This document shows positions 23,135 to 31,779 of a stretch of DNA of 64,000 nt, in pieces. The stretch spans positions 806,001 to 870,000 of the forward strand of contig CP073761.1 in NCBI GenBank assembly GCA_018399015.1, written 5' to 3'. The notes beneath the pieces are model-generated. The model saw only the letters and a list, made by a program, of their open reading frames with translations, was not told where the DNA came from and did not search any database. The position numbers and the translations under genes are program-made. How positions within the stretch are numbered: the first letter of the stretch is position 1; every line of letters begins with the position of its first letter. This stretch comes from Cyanobium sp. M30B3. Its GTDB lineage: Bacteria; Cyanobacteriota; Cyanobacteriia; PCC-6307; Cyanobiaceae.

Positions 23135-23665
23135 ATGGATCGCCTGGTCATTCTCAACGGCGAGGAGCTGGCGCGCACCCTGGATCGCCTTGCTTCCCAG
23201 GTGCTGGAAGCCACGTCAGACACCCGCCAACTGGTTCTGGTTGGAATCCCCACCCGTGGCATAGCCCTGGCGGGCGTTCTTGCTGCTCGCCTGGAAGCCC
23301 TGTGCGGCCACCCGGTGGATCTGGGAAGTCTGGATCCCACCTTCCACCGCGATGACCTGGCGAGGGTGGGCACCCGTCTGGTGCAGGCCACCGATCTGCC
23401 GGCCGATCTGAGCCGCCGCCACGTGGTGCTGGTGGACGACGTGATTTTCACTGGGCGAACAGTGCGCGCTGCCCTGGAAGCGCTGCAGGCCTGGGGGCGT
23501 CCGGGCCGGGTGAGTCTGCTGGTGATGGTGGATCGGGGCCACCGGGAACTGCCGATCCAGCCCGATTTCTGTGGCCGGGTGGTTCCCACCAGCCGTCAGG
23601 AGTCGATTCAGGTGTGCCTGATGGGGATCGACGGCGAGGAGGGCGTGCTGTTGCTGCGCCCCTGA
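23135..23665 (+). CDS. pyrR: Bifunctional pyr operon regulator / uracil phosphoribosyltransferase PyrR
   Basis: A 176-residue type I phosphoribosyltransferase. The PRPP-binding loop is HVVLVDDVIFTGRTVRAALE (about residues 99-118), and the GIPTRGIALAGVLAARLE segment is family-typical. PyrR homologues have weak UPRTase activity, and in Firmicutes they attenuate pyr mRNA; whether this one regulates is not shown. ATG 23135 has a GGAAGGA ribosome binding site in front. No pyr genes adjoin it. Confidence 0.9.
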   Translation: MDRLVILNGEELARTLDRLASQVLEATSDTRQLVLVGIPTRGIALAGVLAARLEALCGHPVDLGSLDPTFHRDDLARVGTRLVQATDLPADLSRRHVVLVDDVIFTGRTVRAALEALQAWGRPGRVSLLVMVDRGHRELPIQPDFCGRVVPTSRQESIQVCLMGIDGEEGVLLLRP

Positions 23666-23689
23666 GCCCGGTCGGCGGCTGCGCTCGCC

Positions 23690-23956
23690 TCAGAGGCGTT
23701 CCAGCTCGTCGGCACGGAAGTGGGCCCGGAACTTGCCGAAGGCCACGATCACGGGCAGGTTCGGACTGATCACCCGTCCTTTCCAGTCGTTCAGGACGGT
23801 GTGCACCTCGCCCTCCTGGCCCTGCAGGTCGAAGGCCTCACCCCGGTGCTGGGGATGGTGGAAGACCACCACCGACTGGCACACCCTCACCGGATCCCCC
23901 GGCTGCAGCTGATCGACAGCCTGCTGAGTGCTGGTCCCAGGTTCACCGTTATGCAT
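23690..23956 (-). CDS. ftrV: Ferredoxin-thioredoxin reductase, variable chain
   Basis: The alpha or variable subunit of FTR, which passes electrons from ferredoxin to thioredoxin. 88 residues, SH3-like barrel. Diagnostic segments are VFHHPQHRGEAFDLQGQEGE, LNDWKGRVISPNLPVIVAF and FRAHFRADELERL. It has no cysteines for the cluster, as expected, since the catalytic [4Fe-4S] chain is a separate protein (FtrC) not in this window. The first 20 residues are extra relative to most homologues. Confidence 0.92.
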   Translation of the reverse strand: MHNGEPGTSTQQAVDQLQPGDPVRVCQSVVVFHHPQHRGEAFDLQGQEGEVHTVLNDWKGRVISPNLPVIVAFGKFRAHFRADELERL

Positions 23957-24016
23957 GAGCCGGCGCGCTTTAGCTGGCCAATCTTGTCATGGGGCAACCG
24001 TCCCTCAAGGCCGCGG

Positions 24017-24844
24017 CTAGCGCTGGCATGCCGTCGTGGGGCCGGCTTCCACCACCCGGCCGCCGAGGGCGGCACAGCCGCTCTTGAAGGCACTCCATTC
24101 ATCCATGCCCTGCTGGATCCGACGCTGCACCTCCCGATCCAGATCCGCCACGGGAACCGTGTGGGGCAGGGCGCCGTGGCTGTCGTGCTGGCGCTCTTCG
24201 CGGCTCAGGCCGGCGATGCCGCTCTGCACCTCGGCTCGCAGCGGTTCCCCTTTCCGTTTCCACCAGGGGTGATCGATGCGGTTGAGGGCCTCCAGGGCCT
24301 CCCACCAGCGCTGCTCCTGCCGCAGGCGCCGGGCCCGCTCAAAGGACAGGCGATTGCGCTCCCACACCTGCCGCAACTGGTCCCCCAGGCCGCTGCCATC
24401 GCTGCGATGGTCCTCGCCCATCGGTGCCAGCAGGGTCAGGCTCTCCTCCAGCTGGCCAGCCTGGAAGCGCTCCATCGCCTGCACCCGGAGCGATTCCTGC
24501 CAGGCCTCCAGCTGGCGCCTGTCCGTGGGTTGGCCGGCCGCGGAATTCACCAGCTGCAGTTGCTGCAGCAGGGCGTCACGCCAGCGCCGCTGCTCCCAGA
24601 GCTGGGCCGCTTTGCGGCGCCGGCACTCCCCCTGTTCTGCGGGCGAACGATCGCCGAGCCAGCGCAGGGCCTGCAGCTGTTCGCTGTAGCGCAGGCAGGC
24701 GTCCAGGTCGCCCCGCGCAGCGGCCTGCTCCAGGCGCACGGGCAACTGTCGCTCCCACCAGTAGGCCGCGCCCAGGCCAGCGGCCACCAGGCCCAGGGTG
24801 AGTCCCAGCCAGAAGCGGGGCAATCGGTGCTGGCGCAAGGCCAA
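24017..24844 (-). CDS. Single-pass membrane protein of unknown function, helical C-terminal domain
   Basis: About 275 residues from TTG 24844 (TTG 24838 also possible; no ATG fits). One transmembrane segment near the N-terminus (FWLGLTLGLVAAGLGAAYWW) is followed by an Arg/Gln/Leu/Trp-rich helical region that looks TPR-like (repeated QRRWRDALLQQLQLV / QEQRWWEALEALNRI). The reading frame continues upstream, but only as a shadow of the Hsp70 gene. It lies about 110 bases behind the Hsp70-like gene, so it may be a membrane partner of that chaperone. No family recognised. Confidence 0.7.
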   Translation of the reverse strand: MALRQHRLPRFWLGLTLGLVAAGLGAAYWWERQLPVRLEQAAARGDLDACLRYSEQLQALRWLGDRSPAEQGECRRRKAAQLWEQRRWRDALLQQLQLVNSAAGQPTDRRQLEAWQESLRVQAMERFQAGQLEESLTLLAPMGEDHRSDGSGLGDQLRQVWERNRLSFERARRLRQEQRWWEALEALNRIDHPWWKRKGEPLRAEVQSGIAGLSREERQHDSHGALPHTVPVADLDREVQRRIQQGMDEWSAFKSGCAALGGRVVEAGPTTACQR

Positions 24845-24951
24845 GGGGGAGGGAAACGGATTCCTCCGTTCTATGGAAGCGGCGTGCCCGGCGCCCGGCC
24901 TGGCGTGCAGCAATCGCTGGCGTCCACCCTGCCGGGTGCTGCCCGCTGTGC

Positions 24952-26550
24952 TCAGCGCACCCGTCCCAGGATCTGCACCGGCCGGCTGGTGCCGCTGAGC
25001 AGATCGGTGCAGTGCAGCTCCAATTCGGCGCTGGCGTTGATCGAGAACCGCAGCCGCAGCCGGTCCTCCCCCTGGCGGCCCGGCGGTTCCAGCGGCAGGG
25101 GATCGGGTTGTTCCCGCCAGGCCCTCACGCTGGCCTCCCCGGCCATGGCCGCGCGCAGCACCGGCAAGCCAGCCGCGTCGAACACCACTTCCGTGCGCCG
25201 TTCCTCCCCCGGCTCGCCCAGCACCAGCTCCAGGGCGCTCTGCTGGTCGTCCCGGCAGGCCAGCACCAGCTCCAGGGGAGCGCTGGTGGGCCAGCTCTGG
25301 CCAGCCATGAACAGGGGATGCCAGAGGTGGCGATTGCTGCGCCGGTCCCAGCAGCGCAGGCACACCCCCCGGCTGAGCACGTCCTGAACCCGAACTCCAG
25401 GTGTGAGCGCCAGGGCGCCCAGGGCCACGGCCTCCACCGGCCGCTCGTGGTGGATCGGAACGGTGCCGAGGCGCTCCGTCAGCCATCGGCGCACCGCCGG
25501 CAGGCGGCTGCTGCCCCCCACCGGCAGCACGGCGCTGATCCCCTCCAGGCTGATCGAGGCCCGGCGGCCGGCGGCGAGCACCTCCTCCAGCAGCAGATCG
25601 AGCTGCTGCAGCAGGCCGCGCTGCTGCAGCAACCGGTTGAGCTCTCCCTGGGTGAGACGCAGTTCGCGGCACGATCCCTGGGGCTCAGGCAGCACCACCA
25701 GGGCCTCCTCCTGGTCGCTGAGGGCGCATTTCAGCCGCTCGCAGCCGGCGAGCAGGCTGCCGCTGGGATCGTCGTCCCCACAGAGATGGCGGGCGATCCA
25801 GCCGTCGATGTCCCGCCCCCCCAGGGCCACGCCCGCCTTGCCGATCACCCGCGCCAGGCGCTGGCGCTGCCGGCTGTGCTCCAGGTCGTGGCCACCGAGA
25901 CGCAGCAGCTGGGCAATCGGGTTCGGCCGGCCCTCGCCCCCCTCCAGCCGCACCAGGCAGAGGTCGATCGTGCCGCCTCCCAGATCCACCACCAGCACGG
26001 TGCTCCCCGCCGGCAGGCCCGATCCGATCGCCGCGGCGGTGGGCTCGTCCACCAGGGCGAGTTCGGGCACCTCCAGATCGCGGCAGGCCTCCACCAGCCA
26101 GCCGCGGTAACCCTGATAGGCCTCGATGGGCGCCGTCAGCACCAGGCGCTCGGGGGCCATCCCGGCCGGGAGTGCCCGCCAGAGCTGTTGCAGCAGCAGG
26201 GCCCCGGCCCGCTCGGCGCTGAGCGGCAGCCCCGCGCCTGCCCCTGGCACGGCGGTGCCGATCCGACGCTTGAAGTCGCGGTGCAGCTCCGCTCCGTCGC
26301 CGTGCGCCAGACCTGCCTCCAGCACCTGGCGACCGATCAGGGGATGGGGATGGTCCGCCTGTTGCAGCCACAGCAACGAGGGCACCACCGGCGGATCACT
26401 GAGGCTGTAGGGCGCCAGGTTGAGCAGCCTGGGTTCCTCGCCTGGAGCCTGGTACGCCACCACGGTGGTGCTGCTGCCCAGGTCAATGGCCACGGTGCCA
26501 TGGACGCCTTCGCTGCTCCGGGGCCTGGTGCTCTGGCTGCTGCTGGGCAT
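24952..26550 (-). CDS. Hsp70-like (DnaK-related) protein, divergent
   Basis: A 532-residue actin-fold ATPase of the Hsp70 family. Phosphate 1 is VAIDLGSSTTVVAYQ, the mid-domain has LALVDEPTAAAIGSGLPAG and VLVVDLGGGTIDLCLVRLE, and the adenosine motif is AVLPVGGSSRLPAVRRWL. The region after about residue 390 is shorter and unlike the DnaK substrate-binding domain, and the helical lid and EEVD-like tail are missing. It is therefore not the housekeeping DnaK. ATG 26550 fits the 15-residue leader before VHGTVAIDLG. The neighbour at 24017 may be a partner; the client is unknown. Confidence 0.85.
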   Translation of the reverse strand: MPSSSQSTRPRSSEGVHGTVAIDLGSSTTVVAYQAPGEEPRLLNLAPYSLSDPPVVPSLLWLQQADHPHPLIGRQVLEAGLAHGDGAELHRDFKRRIGTAVPGAGAGLPLSAERAGALLLQQLWRALPAGMAPERLVLTAPIEAYQGYRGWLVEACRDLEVPELALVDEPTAAAIGSGLPAGSTVLVVDLGGGTIDLCLVRLEGGEGRPNPIAQLLRLGGHDLEHSRQRQRLARVIGKAGVALGGRDIDGWIARHLCGDDDPSGSLLAGCERLKCALSDQEEALVVLPEPQGSCRELRLTQGELNRLLQQRGLLQQLDLLLEEVLAAGRRASISLEGISAVLPVGGSSRLPAVRRWLTERLGTVPIHHERPVEAVALGALALTPGVRVQDVLSRGVCLRCWDRRSNRHLWHPLFMAGQSWPTSAPLELVLACRDDQQSALELVLGEPGEERRTEVVFDAAGLPVLRAAMAGEASVRAWREQPDPLPLEPPGRQGEDRLRLRFSINASAELELHCTDLLSGTSRPVQILGRVR

Positions 26551-26654
26551 TGTGATCGCCTGGCCTGACCCGCCCGATGCGGTCGGGAAGCTGTTCTTCT
26601 AGCGGCCCTGCCGCCCCGCTGACTTAGGGTGGATCAAGTGCTCAGGATGAAGTC

Positions 26655-26888
26655 GTGGTGCAAGGCGGGATCGATGTGAATTCCAAGGACCTGGCCCAGC
26701 GCGCCGAGAGCCTGATTCGCCATTCCAGCAACCGCTACCTCACCACGGTCCGGATCGCCTTCCGCGCCAAGCAGCGTCGTTTTGACGACTTCGATGGCCT
26801 GCTGGAGGACTCGATGATCAAGCCGGTGCAACGGGCGATCATCGAACTCAGCGACGAACAGGACCAACCCGCCCTGCTCCCCGGTTGA
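26655..26888 (+). CDS. rpoZ: RNA polymerase subunit omega
   Basis: A 77-residue omega subunit that helps fold and hold beta-prime. [20 protein letters not shown] and [15 protein letters not shown] are typical of cyanobacterial RpoZ. The start is GTG at 26655. A DUF1818 gene follows 15 bases after the stop. Confidence 0.95.
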   Translation: MVQGGIDVNSKDLAQRAESLIRHSSNRYLTTVRIAFRAKQRRFDDFDGLLEDSMIKPVQRAIIELSDEQDQPALLPG

Positions 26889-26903
26889 GTCTGTCGGTGA
26901 ACC

Positions 26904-27284
26904 TTGCAGATTCAACAGGGTCCGGGTTGGCGTTTCGGTTTTGATCCATCCCGCCATCCCTACGCTGTTCTGATCGGCGGCGAAGGGTGGGCTTCCGAGT
27001 TGCGTCAGCACGAGGCGGCTGCCCTGCATCAGGCGGTCCAGCGGCTGCACGGCCAGTGGCTGGCCATCCGCGATCAGCTGATGCCGGAGGAGGAGATCAG
27101 CCTCGACACCGAGTGCGGTTCACTCTGGGCCGAACTGGAAGGCACGGCCCAGGCCGTCGCTCTGCGTTTTGTGCTCCAGCCTGGGGCCACAGAGCGGGCC
27201 CTTGAAGGCCGTTGGTCAGGACAGGCCACCCAGGCCCTGATAGCCGTGTTGGCCCAGACCGCCCAGGCGGAACGGTGGCTGTGA
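26904..27284 (+). CDS. DUF1818 family protein
   Basis: A 126-residue protein of the cyanobacterial DUF1818 family. Segments such as GPGWRFGFDPSRHPYAVLIG, SLDTECGSLWAELEG and ALEGRWSGQATQALI are typical. The start is TTG at 26904, 15 bases after the rpoZ stop, so the two are probably co-transcribed. The function is unknown. It has no signal peptide or membrane segment. Confidence 0.85.
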   Translation: MQIQQGPGWRFGFDPSRHPYAVLIGGEGWASELRQHEAAALHQAVQRLHGQWLAIRDQLMPEEEISLDTECGSLWAELEGTAQAVALRFVLQPGATERALEGRWSGQATQALIAVLAQTAQAERWL

Positions 27285-27354
27285 TCAGTCTGAGATTCGG
27301 TGATCGGGATCGGACTGATCAGATGTGCTGATCGATTTGGCTGTCCCGGTTGTC

Positions 27355-27433
27355 CCCCAGCAGGGCGCTTCGTTTTCCACCGACTTTCCCCAGGCCCGTC
27401 CCACGGGCTCCGCGTCGCTCCGTGCTGCTGGGG
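27355..27433. repeat. Nested inverted repeats in a 348-base non-coding gap
   Basis: The gap 27285-27632 between the DUF1818 and DUF2811 genes has no convincing coding region. It contains an outer 9-base inverted repeat (CCCCAGCAG 27355-27363 / CTGCTGGGG 27425-27433) around an inner hairpin (GCCCGT 27394-27399 / ACGGGC 27403-27408, loop CCC). It could be a small structured RNA or a terminator-like element without T-run. The fold was judged by eye only. Confidence 0.4.
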
Positions 27434-27632
27434 AGAACGACGACGGGCGATGGTCCCCCTTGACAGCGGCAGCTGGGTGCCCGGAGACCGGCGACCCCCG
27501 GCCGGCCTGAACCCAGAAATCCCCTGCTGGTCGGAGGTCTCAGCGGTTGAGACGGCCTGGCTGAACGGGTCGCCGCCGATTTGACGACCGCCGCCTCATG
27601 TGGGGAACTGGGGCGCGCTCGTTGTTGACCCG

Positions 27633-27866
27633 ATGGAAACCCCTGCCCCCGATCGCGCGATGGTGAGCCTGCACACCGACGTACCGGAAGCCCTGCTGGC
27701 CTCGATGCGTGGCTTCATCGAACGCCATCCCAACTGGGATCAGTACCGCCTGATCCAGGCCGCCCTGGCCGGCTTCCTGCTGCAACAGGGCCTGGAGAGT
27801 CGGGAGGTGACCCGGTGCTACCTCGCCAATCTCTTCCCCGCTCAGGCTGGATTTCGTGGCGACTGA
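27633..27866 (+). CDS. DUF2811 family protein
   Basis: A 77-residue protein of the cyanobacterial DUF2811 family, recognised by VSLHTDVPEALLASMRGFIE, RHPNWDQYRLIQAALAGFLL and SREVTRCYLANLF. The function is unknown. ATG 27633 is preferred; ATG 27600 in the same frame would add 11 residues. Its 3' end overlaps the convergent membrane-protein gene by 25 bases. Confidence 0.85.
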   Translation: METPAPDRAMVSLHTDVPEALLASMRGFIERHPNWDQYRLIQAALAGFLLQQGLESREVTRCYLANLFPAQAGFRGD

Positions 27867-28633
27867 GCGGGCCCCACCGCGAACACCTGCCGGTATGCCG
27901 CCACCAGGGTGCAGGCCGCCAGGGGCAGGGCCCCGGCCAGTCCCACCACCAGCAGCAGAAAGCCGGCCAGCACCAGCAGCCCCAGCAGCAGGGTGAGACC
28001 CAGGGCCTGGATCCAGTGGGGATCAATGGCGGCCCGGCTCCTGCGGAAGGCCTGCAGGGGATCCATCGGCACCAGCACGCTGATCGGCAGGCTGAACAGC
28101 TGGTCGGTGGCCAGGTACACCACCGCCGCCAGGCCGGCCAACAGGGGCAGCCCCACCAGAAGCGGTTGCAGCAGGGCCAGCATCCAGGCGCTCGCCTGGG
28201 CCAGCCGAAGCACGAGGGCCAGCACCAGCAGCACCAGGCCCAGGGTTCCCGCCGCCCGCAGCAGGTCGCTCGGCTTGCTGGCCAGCAACTGGATCAACCG
28301 CGGGCGTTGACCCCCCAGGGCCCCATCGGCACCGCGCAGCAGCCCCACCAGCATCCAGAGATTGCTCACCAGATAGCCCAGCCAGGCAATCAGCTGCAGC
28401 ACCAGGGCCACGGGATCCGGCTCGCCGAAAGGATCGAGCAGGAGCTCGCCGCTCCAGCGAATGGCCAGTTGGCATAGCAGGTTGAGGCTGCCCACCAGCA
28501 AGGTGAACAGCGACATCGGCAGGGCGGCATCGCGGAAGGCGGACCAGCCCTCTTCCAGCGCGCGCCGGATGGCGATCGGGGGTGGGGTCTGCAGGCGGCC
28601 GGGGACGCCGCTCCCGGTGCGCCGCCGCATCAT
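27842..28633 (-). CDS. Multi-pass membrane protein of unknown function
   Basis: A 263-residue integral membrane protein with five or six hydrophobic segments (for example LPMSLFTLLVGSLNLLCQLA, LGLVLLVLALVLRLAQASA and LGLTLLLGLLVLAGFLLLVV). A cytoplasmic-looking segment VPMDPLQAFRRSRAAIDPHW sits before the last pair. The layout resembles glycerophosphoryl/YIP1-type or DUF975-like membrane proteins, but I cannot assign a family. The ATG overlaps the EVE gene stop by four bases, so the two are coupled. Confidence 0.75.
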   Translation of the reverse strand: MMRRRTGSGVPGRLQTPPPIAIRRALEEGWSAFRDAALPMSLFTLLVGSLNLLCQLAIRWSGELLLDPFGEPDPVALVLQLIAWLGYLVSNLWMLVGLLRGADGALGGQRPRLIQLLASKPSDLLRAAGTLGLVLLVLALVLRLAQASAWMLALLQPLLVGLPLLAGLAAVVYLATDQLFSLPISVLVPMDPLQAFRRSRAAIDPHWIQALGLTLLLGLLVLAGFLLLVVGLAGALPLAACTLVAAYRQVFAVGPAQSPRNPA

Positions 28634-29085
28634 CCCGCCAGCATCTGCAGCAGACGCTCGGCCACGGCGCCCTCCACCGGCACGATCGAGAGGCGGTTGC
28701 CCGGCCGCACCACCAGCAGTTCTTCGGCTGTGAACGTGGCGCGCAGCGTCTCCAGGGTCAGCAGCTGGGAAAAGCTGCGCAAGTAACGCAACCTGACGCA
28801 GTCCCAGCGGGGATGCTCCGGCGTGGCTTTGGGATCGTGATATTTCGACTGCGGATCGAACTGGCTGGGGTCAACGAGATGGGTTTCGATCACCTCCATC
28901 AAGCCCACAATGCCGGGGGGCTGGGTGTTGGAGTGATAGAAGAAAGCCTGGTCGCCAACGGCCATTTGCCGCATGAAATTGCGGGCCTGATAGTTCCGGA
29001 TGCCATCCCACAGGGTGGTCGTTTCGCGGCGGAGATGGTCAATTCCATACACGTCCGGCTCACTCTTCATCAGCCAGAAGGCCAT
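28630..29085 (-). CDS. EVE domain protein
   Basis: A 151-residue EVE-domain protein, related to thymocyte nuclear protein 1. MKSEPDVYGIDHLRRETTTL, WDGIRNYQARNFMRQMAVGD, FFYHSN and GIVGLMEV are the family landmarks. The EVE fold is related to PUA/YTH and is thought to read modified bases in DNA or RNA. It lies 76 bases behind murD and overlaps the next membrane-protein gene by four bases. Confidence 0.92.
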   Translation of the reverse strand: MAFWLMKSEPDVYGIDHLRRETTTLWDGIRNYQARNFMRQMAVGDQAFFYHSNTQPPGIVGLMEVIETHLVDPSQFDPQSKYHDPKATPEHPRWDCVRLRYLRSFSQLLTLETLRATFTAEELLVVRPGNRLSIVPVEGAVAERLLQMLAG

Positions 29086-29160
29086 CGCCGACGTGCACTG
29101 CTTCTGCTGTCATGGTACGCCGGTCGCTGTGGTGGCCCGGCTGCGGTGCGCGGATCGGGC

Positions 29161-30588
29161 CTACAGCTCCATCACCAGGCTGCGGAAATGGTCGCCGCGG
29201 GCCTCGAAGTCGCTGTACTGGTCGAAGCTGGCGCAGGCCGGGGAGAGCAGCACCCCCTGGCAGCCGTGCTGGCGGGCCAGCCGGGCGGCCAGCGGCACAC
29301 CCTCTTCGAGTCCGGCGCAGCGTTCCACCCGGCCCCCGTAGCCCTGGGCGGCCAGCAGGTCGGCGAAGATGTCGGCGGCTTCGCCGTAGAGCACCACGGC
29401 CGGGGCCTGCCGCCGCAGTGCGGCGATCCAGCCTGCCGCCTCACCCTGCTTGGCCTGGCCGCCGGCGAGCACCACCAGCGGACCGTCCAGGGCCTGCAGG
29501 GCCACTTCGGCGGCGTCGTAGTTGGTGGCCTTGCTGTCGTTGTAGAAGCTGATTCCATCCCTCCTGCGGATCAGCTCCAGCCGGTGCGGCACCCCGGGGA
29601 AGCGGCGCAGGGCCGCCTCCATCGCCGGGCCATCGAGCCCCGCCTCCAGGCCTGCGGCCACCGCCAGCAGCATGTTCTGCAGGTTGTGGGAACCCGGCAT
29701 CGCCAGTGCATCGGCGGCCAGGAGGTCGCAGCTGCGGCCCTTGCGCTCCAGCCACACGCGGCCGTCCTCGATCCAGAGAGCGGGCCGGATGCCTGGGGCC
29801 AGCTCCTGGCGCGGGCCGGCCGATACCCACACGGCATGGTCCCAGCTGCCGGCATGGACCCGCAGGTCGGGGTCGTCTCCGTTGAGGATGCGCACCTCAG
29901 AGCGCTCCAACAGCTGGCGCTTGATCGCCCGGTAGTTCTCCAGGGTGCCGTGGCGTTCCAGGTGGTCGGGGGTGAGGGTGGTCCAGATCCCCACCCGCGG
30001 CGACACCCGCGGACAGGCCTCGATCTGGTAGCTGCTCATCTCCACCACCAGCCAGTGGGGCAGGCCCTGGCCGGACTGTTGCCGCTCCAGCACCAGCTCG
30101 GCGGCGGAGGTGCCCACATTGCCGGCCATCGGTGCGTCGATGCCGCAACCACAGAGCAGGTGGCTGAGCAGATGGGTGACGGTGGTCTTGCCGTTGGTGC
30201 CGGTCACGGCCATCCAGGGCTGGGGCCGGCTGGCCTGCCAGGCCGGTTCCACCTCCCCCTGCACCAGCAAGCCGGCATGGCGCAGGCTGGCCAGTTCAGG
30301 ATGGTCCCAGGGGATGCCGGGGCTCACCACCACGGGACCCACGGCGGGGGCCAGGGAGAGGATCGTGGCGGCGCTCAGCGGGGCGTCGAGCTCCACCTGG
30401 ATTCCCGCCGCCCGCAGGGCTTCAGCCCGTTGCTCGAGCGCCGGACTGCGCTTGCTTTCCAGCACGCAGACGGTGCGTCCCTGGGACTGCAACAGCTTCG
30501 CTGCACCGACCCCGGAGCGGCCCAGGCCAATCACAACCGCCGTGGCGGATGAAGCGGGCAGATTCGGGGCCACGTCAATCTGGGCCAC
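29161..30588 (-). CDS. murD: UDP-N-acetylmuramoylalanine--D-glutamate ligase
   Basis: Adds D-glutamate to UDP-MurNAc-L-Ala in cytoplasmic peptidoglycan synthesis. 475 residues in three domains: the N-terminal uridine-binding domain with VIGLGRSGVGAAKLLQSQG, the central ATPase domain with AVTGTNGKTTVTHLLSHLL, and a C-terminal domain with FYNDSKATNYDAAEVAL and LSPACASFDQYSDFEARGD. The carbamylated-Lys region and the HP-rich loop VPHRLELIRRRDG are intact. It heads a murD-EVE-membrane protein run. Confidence 0.96.
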   Translation of the reverse strand: MAQIDVAPNLPASSATAVVIGLGRSGVGAAKLLQSQGRTVCVLESKRSPALEQRAEALRAAGIQVELDAPLSAATILSLAPAVGPVVVSPGIPWDHPELASLRHAGLLVQGEVEPAWQASRPQPWMAVTGTNGKTTVTHLLSHLLCGCGIDAPMAGNVGTSAAELVLERQQSGQGLPHWLVVEMSSYQIEACPRVSPRVGIWTTLTPDHLERHGTLENYRAIKRQLLERSEVRILNGDDPDLRVHAGSWDHAVWVSAGPRQELAPGIRPALWIEDGRVWLERKGRSCDLLAADALAMPGSHNLQNMLLAVAAGLEAGLDGPAMEAALRRFPGVPHRLELIRRRDGISFYNDSKATNYDAAEVALQALDGPLVVLAGGQAKQGEAAGWIAALRRQAPAVVLYGEAADIFADLLAAQGYGGRVERCAGLEEGVPLAARLARQHGCQGVLLSPACASFDQYSDFEARGDHFRSLVMEL

Positions 30589-30652
30589 GGGAATACAGAT
30601 GCTGGAAGTGACGCCGGTTCACTCGGATGGGAGACCGATCGGATCCAGCGGA

Positions 30653-30724
30653 TGGGCGATACTGGAATCGAACCAGTGACTCCTACCGTGTCAAGGTAGT
30701 GCTCTACCTCTGAGCTAATCGCCC
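30653..30724 (-). tRNA. tRNA-Val (anticodon GAC)
   Basis: Read on the minus strand it folds as a full cloverleaf of 72 bases. The acceptor is GGGCGAT/ATCGCCC, the D-arm GCTCAGAGGTAGAGC, the anticodon stem CTACC/GGTAG with loop TTGACAC (anticodon GAC), and the T-arm ACTGG-TTCGAAT-CCAGT, with discriminator A at 30653. No CCA is encoded. The 269 bases upstream (30725-30993) are AT-richer than the surroundings and hold no convincing gene. They include the inverted repeat GAAAAC/GTTTTC at 30795-30809. Confidence 0.96.
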
Positions 30725-30993
30725 GGGATGGCCTGAAGCCAGGTGCCGGGTTGGTATCACGAGGGGTTGAAGAAGGCTGTTTTGCTTCTTAGTTGAAAAC
30801 TGTGTTTTCAGCCGTGTTCAAAACAGGTTCAAAGCAGTGCTCTGCCGAGAGTCTTGTCAGCAAGTTTGAATCTTGTGAGTGGCGCTCACAGGTGATTCGG
30901 ATGAACTGACAAGGACGCCTGGCTCGACTCGCCTCGCTTGCCGGTCACGATACCAGCTCCACTGGGCCAGGCCAGCGGGCGCCATCCGGTGGT

Positions 30994-31779
30994 TCAGCGG
31001 CGCAGCAGGGCAATCCGGAAGCGGTCGCGTTTGGTGGTGGTGATGGCTTCCACCATGAGCTCCCCTTTGCCGCTCAGCTGCACCCGGTCGCCTGGGCGCA
31101 GCAGGTGGCTGGGGCTGGTCACCGGCTGCCAGTTCACCCGCACCTGGCCGGCGCGGACCAGGTCCGCCAGGCGGTTGCGGGCCAGGCCGAAGCCGGCCGA
31201 TGCCACCGCATCCAGGCGGGTGGAGGCCTCGACGCTGTGCAGCCGGCGGGGCTGGCGCCGTGGGGGCGGCTGGAGTTCCGCCAGAGGTCGCAGGTGGAGC
31301 TGCACCGGCACACTGCGCACCTGGGCTGCGCATCCCTGGAGCTGCTCCTGCCACTCCAGCCCCACCACCCCCTGGCCGCCCCGGTCACCTCGCAGCCACA
31401 GGTCGCCCAGTGCCCCCTCCGGCAGGCCGAGGCCCAGCAGGGCCGCCCGCAGGTCGGCGGGTTCGGCCGGATCGAACAGAAAGTTGCCGCTGATCTCCAC
31501 CCCAACCAGGGGGGGCTCCAGCTGGGATGCCTCGAGGCCCGTGTCCCGCCGCCCCAGCACCAGCCGCCGGCGCTCGGCACCGGGGTAGCCCCCCTCGCCG
31601 TGGATCTCCAGTTCGGCCAGGGACCCCAGGCGCAGCTCCGCCTCCTCCGCCGCGCCGCCATCGAGGAAGCCGGTCCAGCAGGGCTGCCAGGTGCGCAGGG
31701 CCTGCTCGGCCGCCGCCAGCACCCCCTCCAGGGCGGCGGGGTCCCGGCTGCCCTGCAGCAGTTCAGCTTGGGGAAGCAT
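30994..31779 (-). CDS. Photosystem II S4 domain-like RNA-binding protein (YlmH type)
   Basis: A 261-residue protein with a C-terminal S4 RNA-binding domain (STRLDAVASAGFGLARNRLA, then VRAGQVRVNWQPV and LLRPGDRVQLSGKGEL). The N-terminal YlmH-like part contains LVGVEISGNFLFDPAEPADL and GDLWLRGDRGGQGVVGL. Homologues in cyanobacteria and plants are annotated as photosystem II S4 domain proteins, and those in Firmicutes as YlmH. The target RNA is unknown. It starts directly after the upstream stop (TGA-ATG), so it is coupled to the 31780 gene. Confidence 0.88.
   Translation of the reverse strand: MLPQAELLQGSRDPAALEGVLAAAEQALRTWQPCWTGFLDGGAAEEAELRLGSLAELEIHGEGGYPGAERRRLVLGRRDTGLEASQLEPPLVGVEISGNFLFDPAEPADLRAALLGLGLPEGALGDLWLRGDRGGQGVVGLEWQEQLQGCAAQVRSVPVQLHLRPLAELQPPPRRQPRRLHSVEASTRLDAVASAGFGLARNRLADLVRAGQVRVNWQPVTSPSHLLRPGDRVQLSGKGELMVEAITTTKRDRFRIALLRR

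Noticed and set aside
24845-25672. N-terminal extension of the membrane-protein frame
   Set aside because: This part is a shifted-frame shadow of the Hsp70-like gene; Gly/Ala/Arg-rich low complexity.
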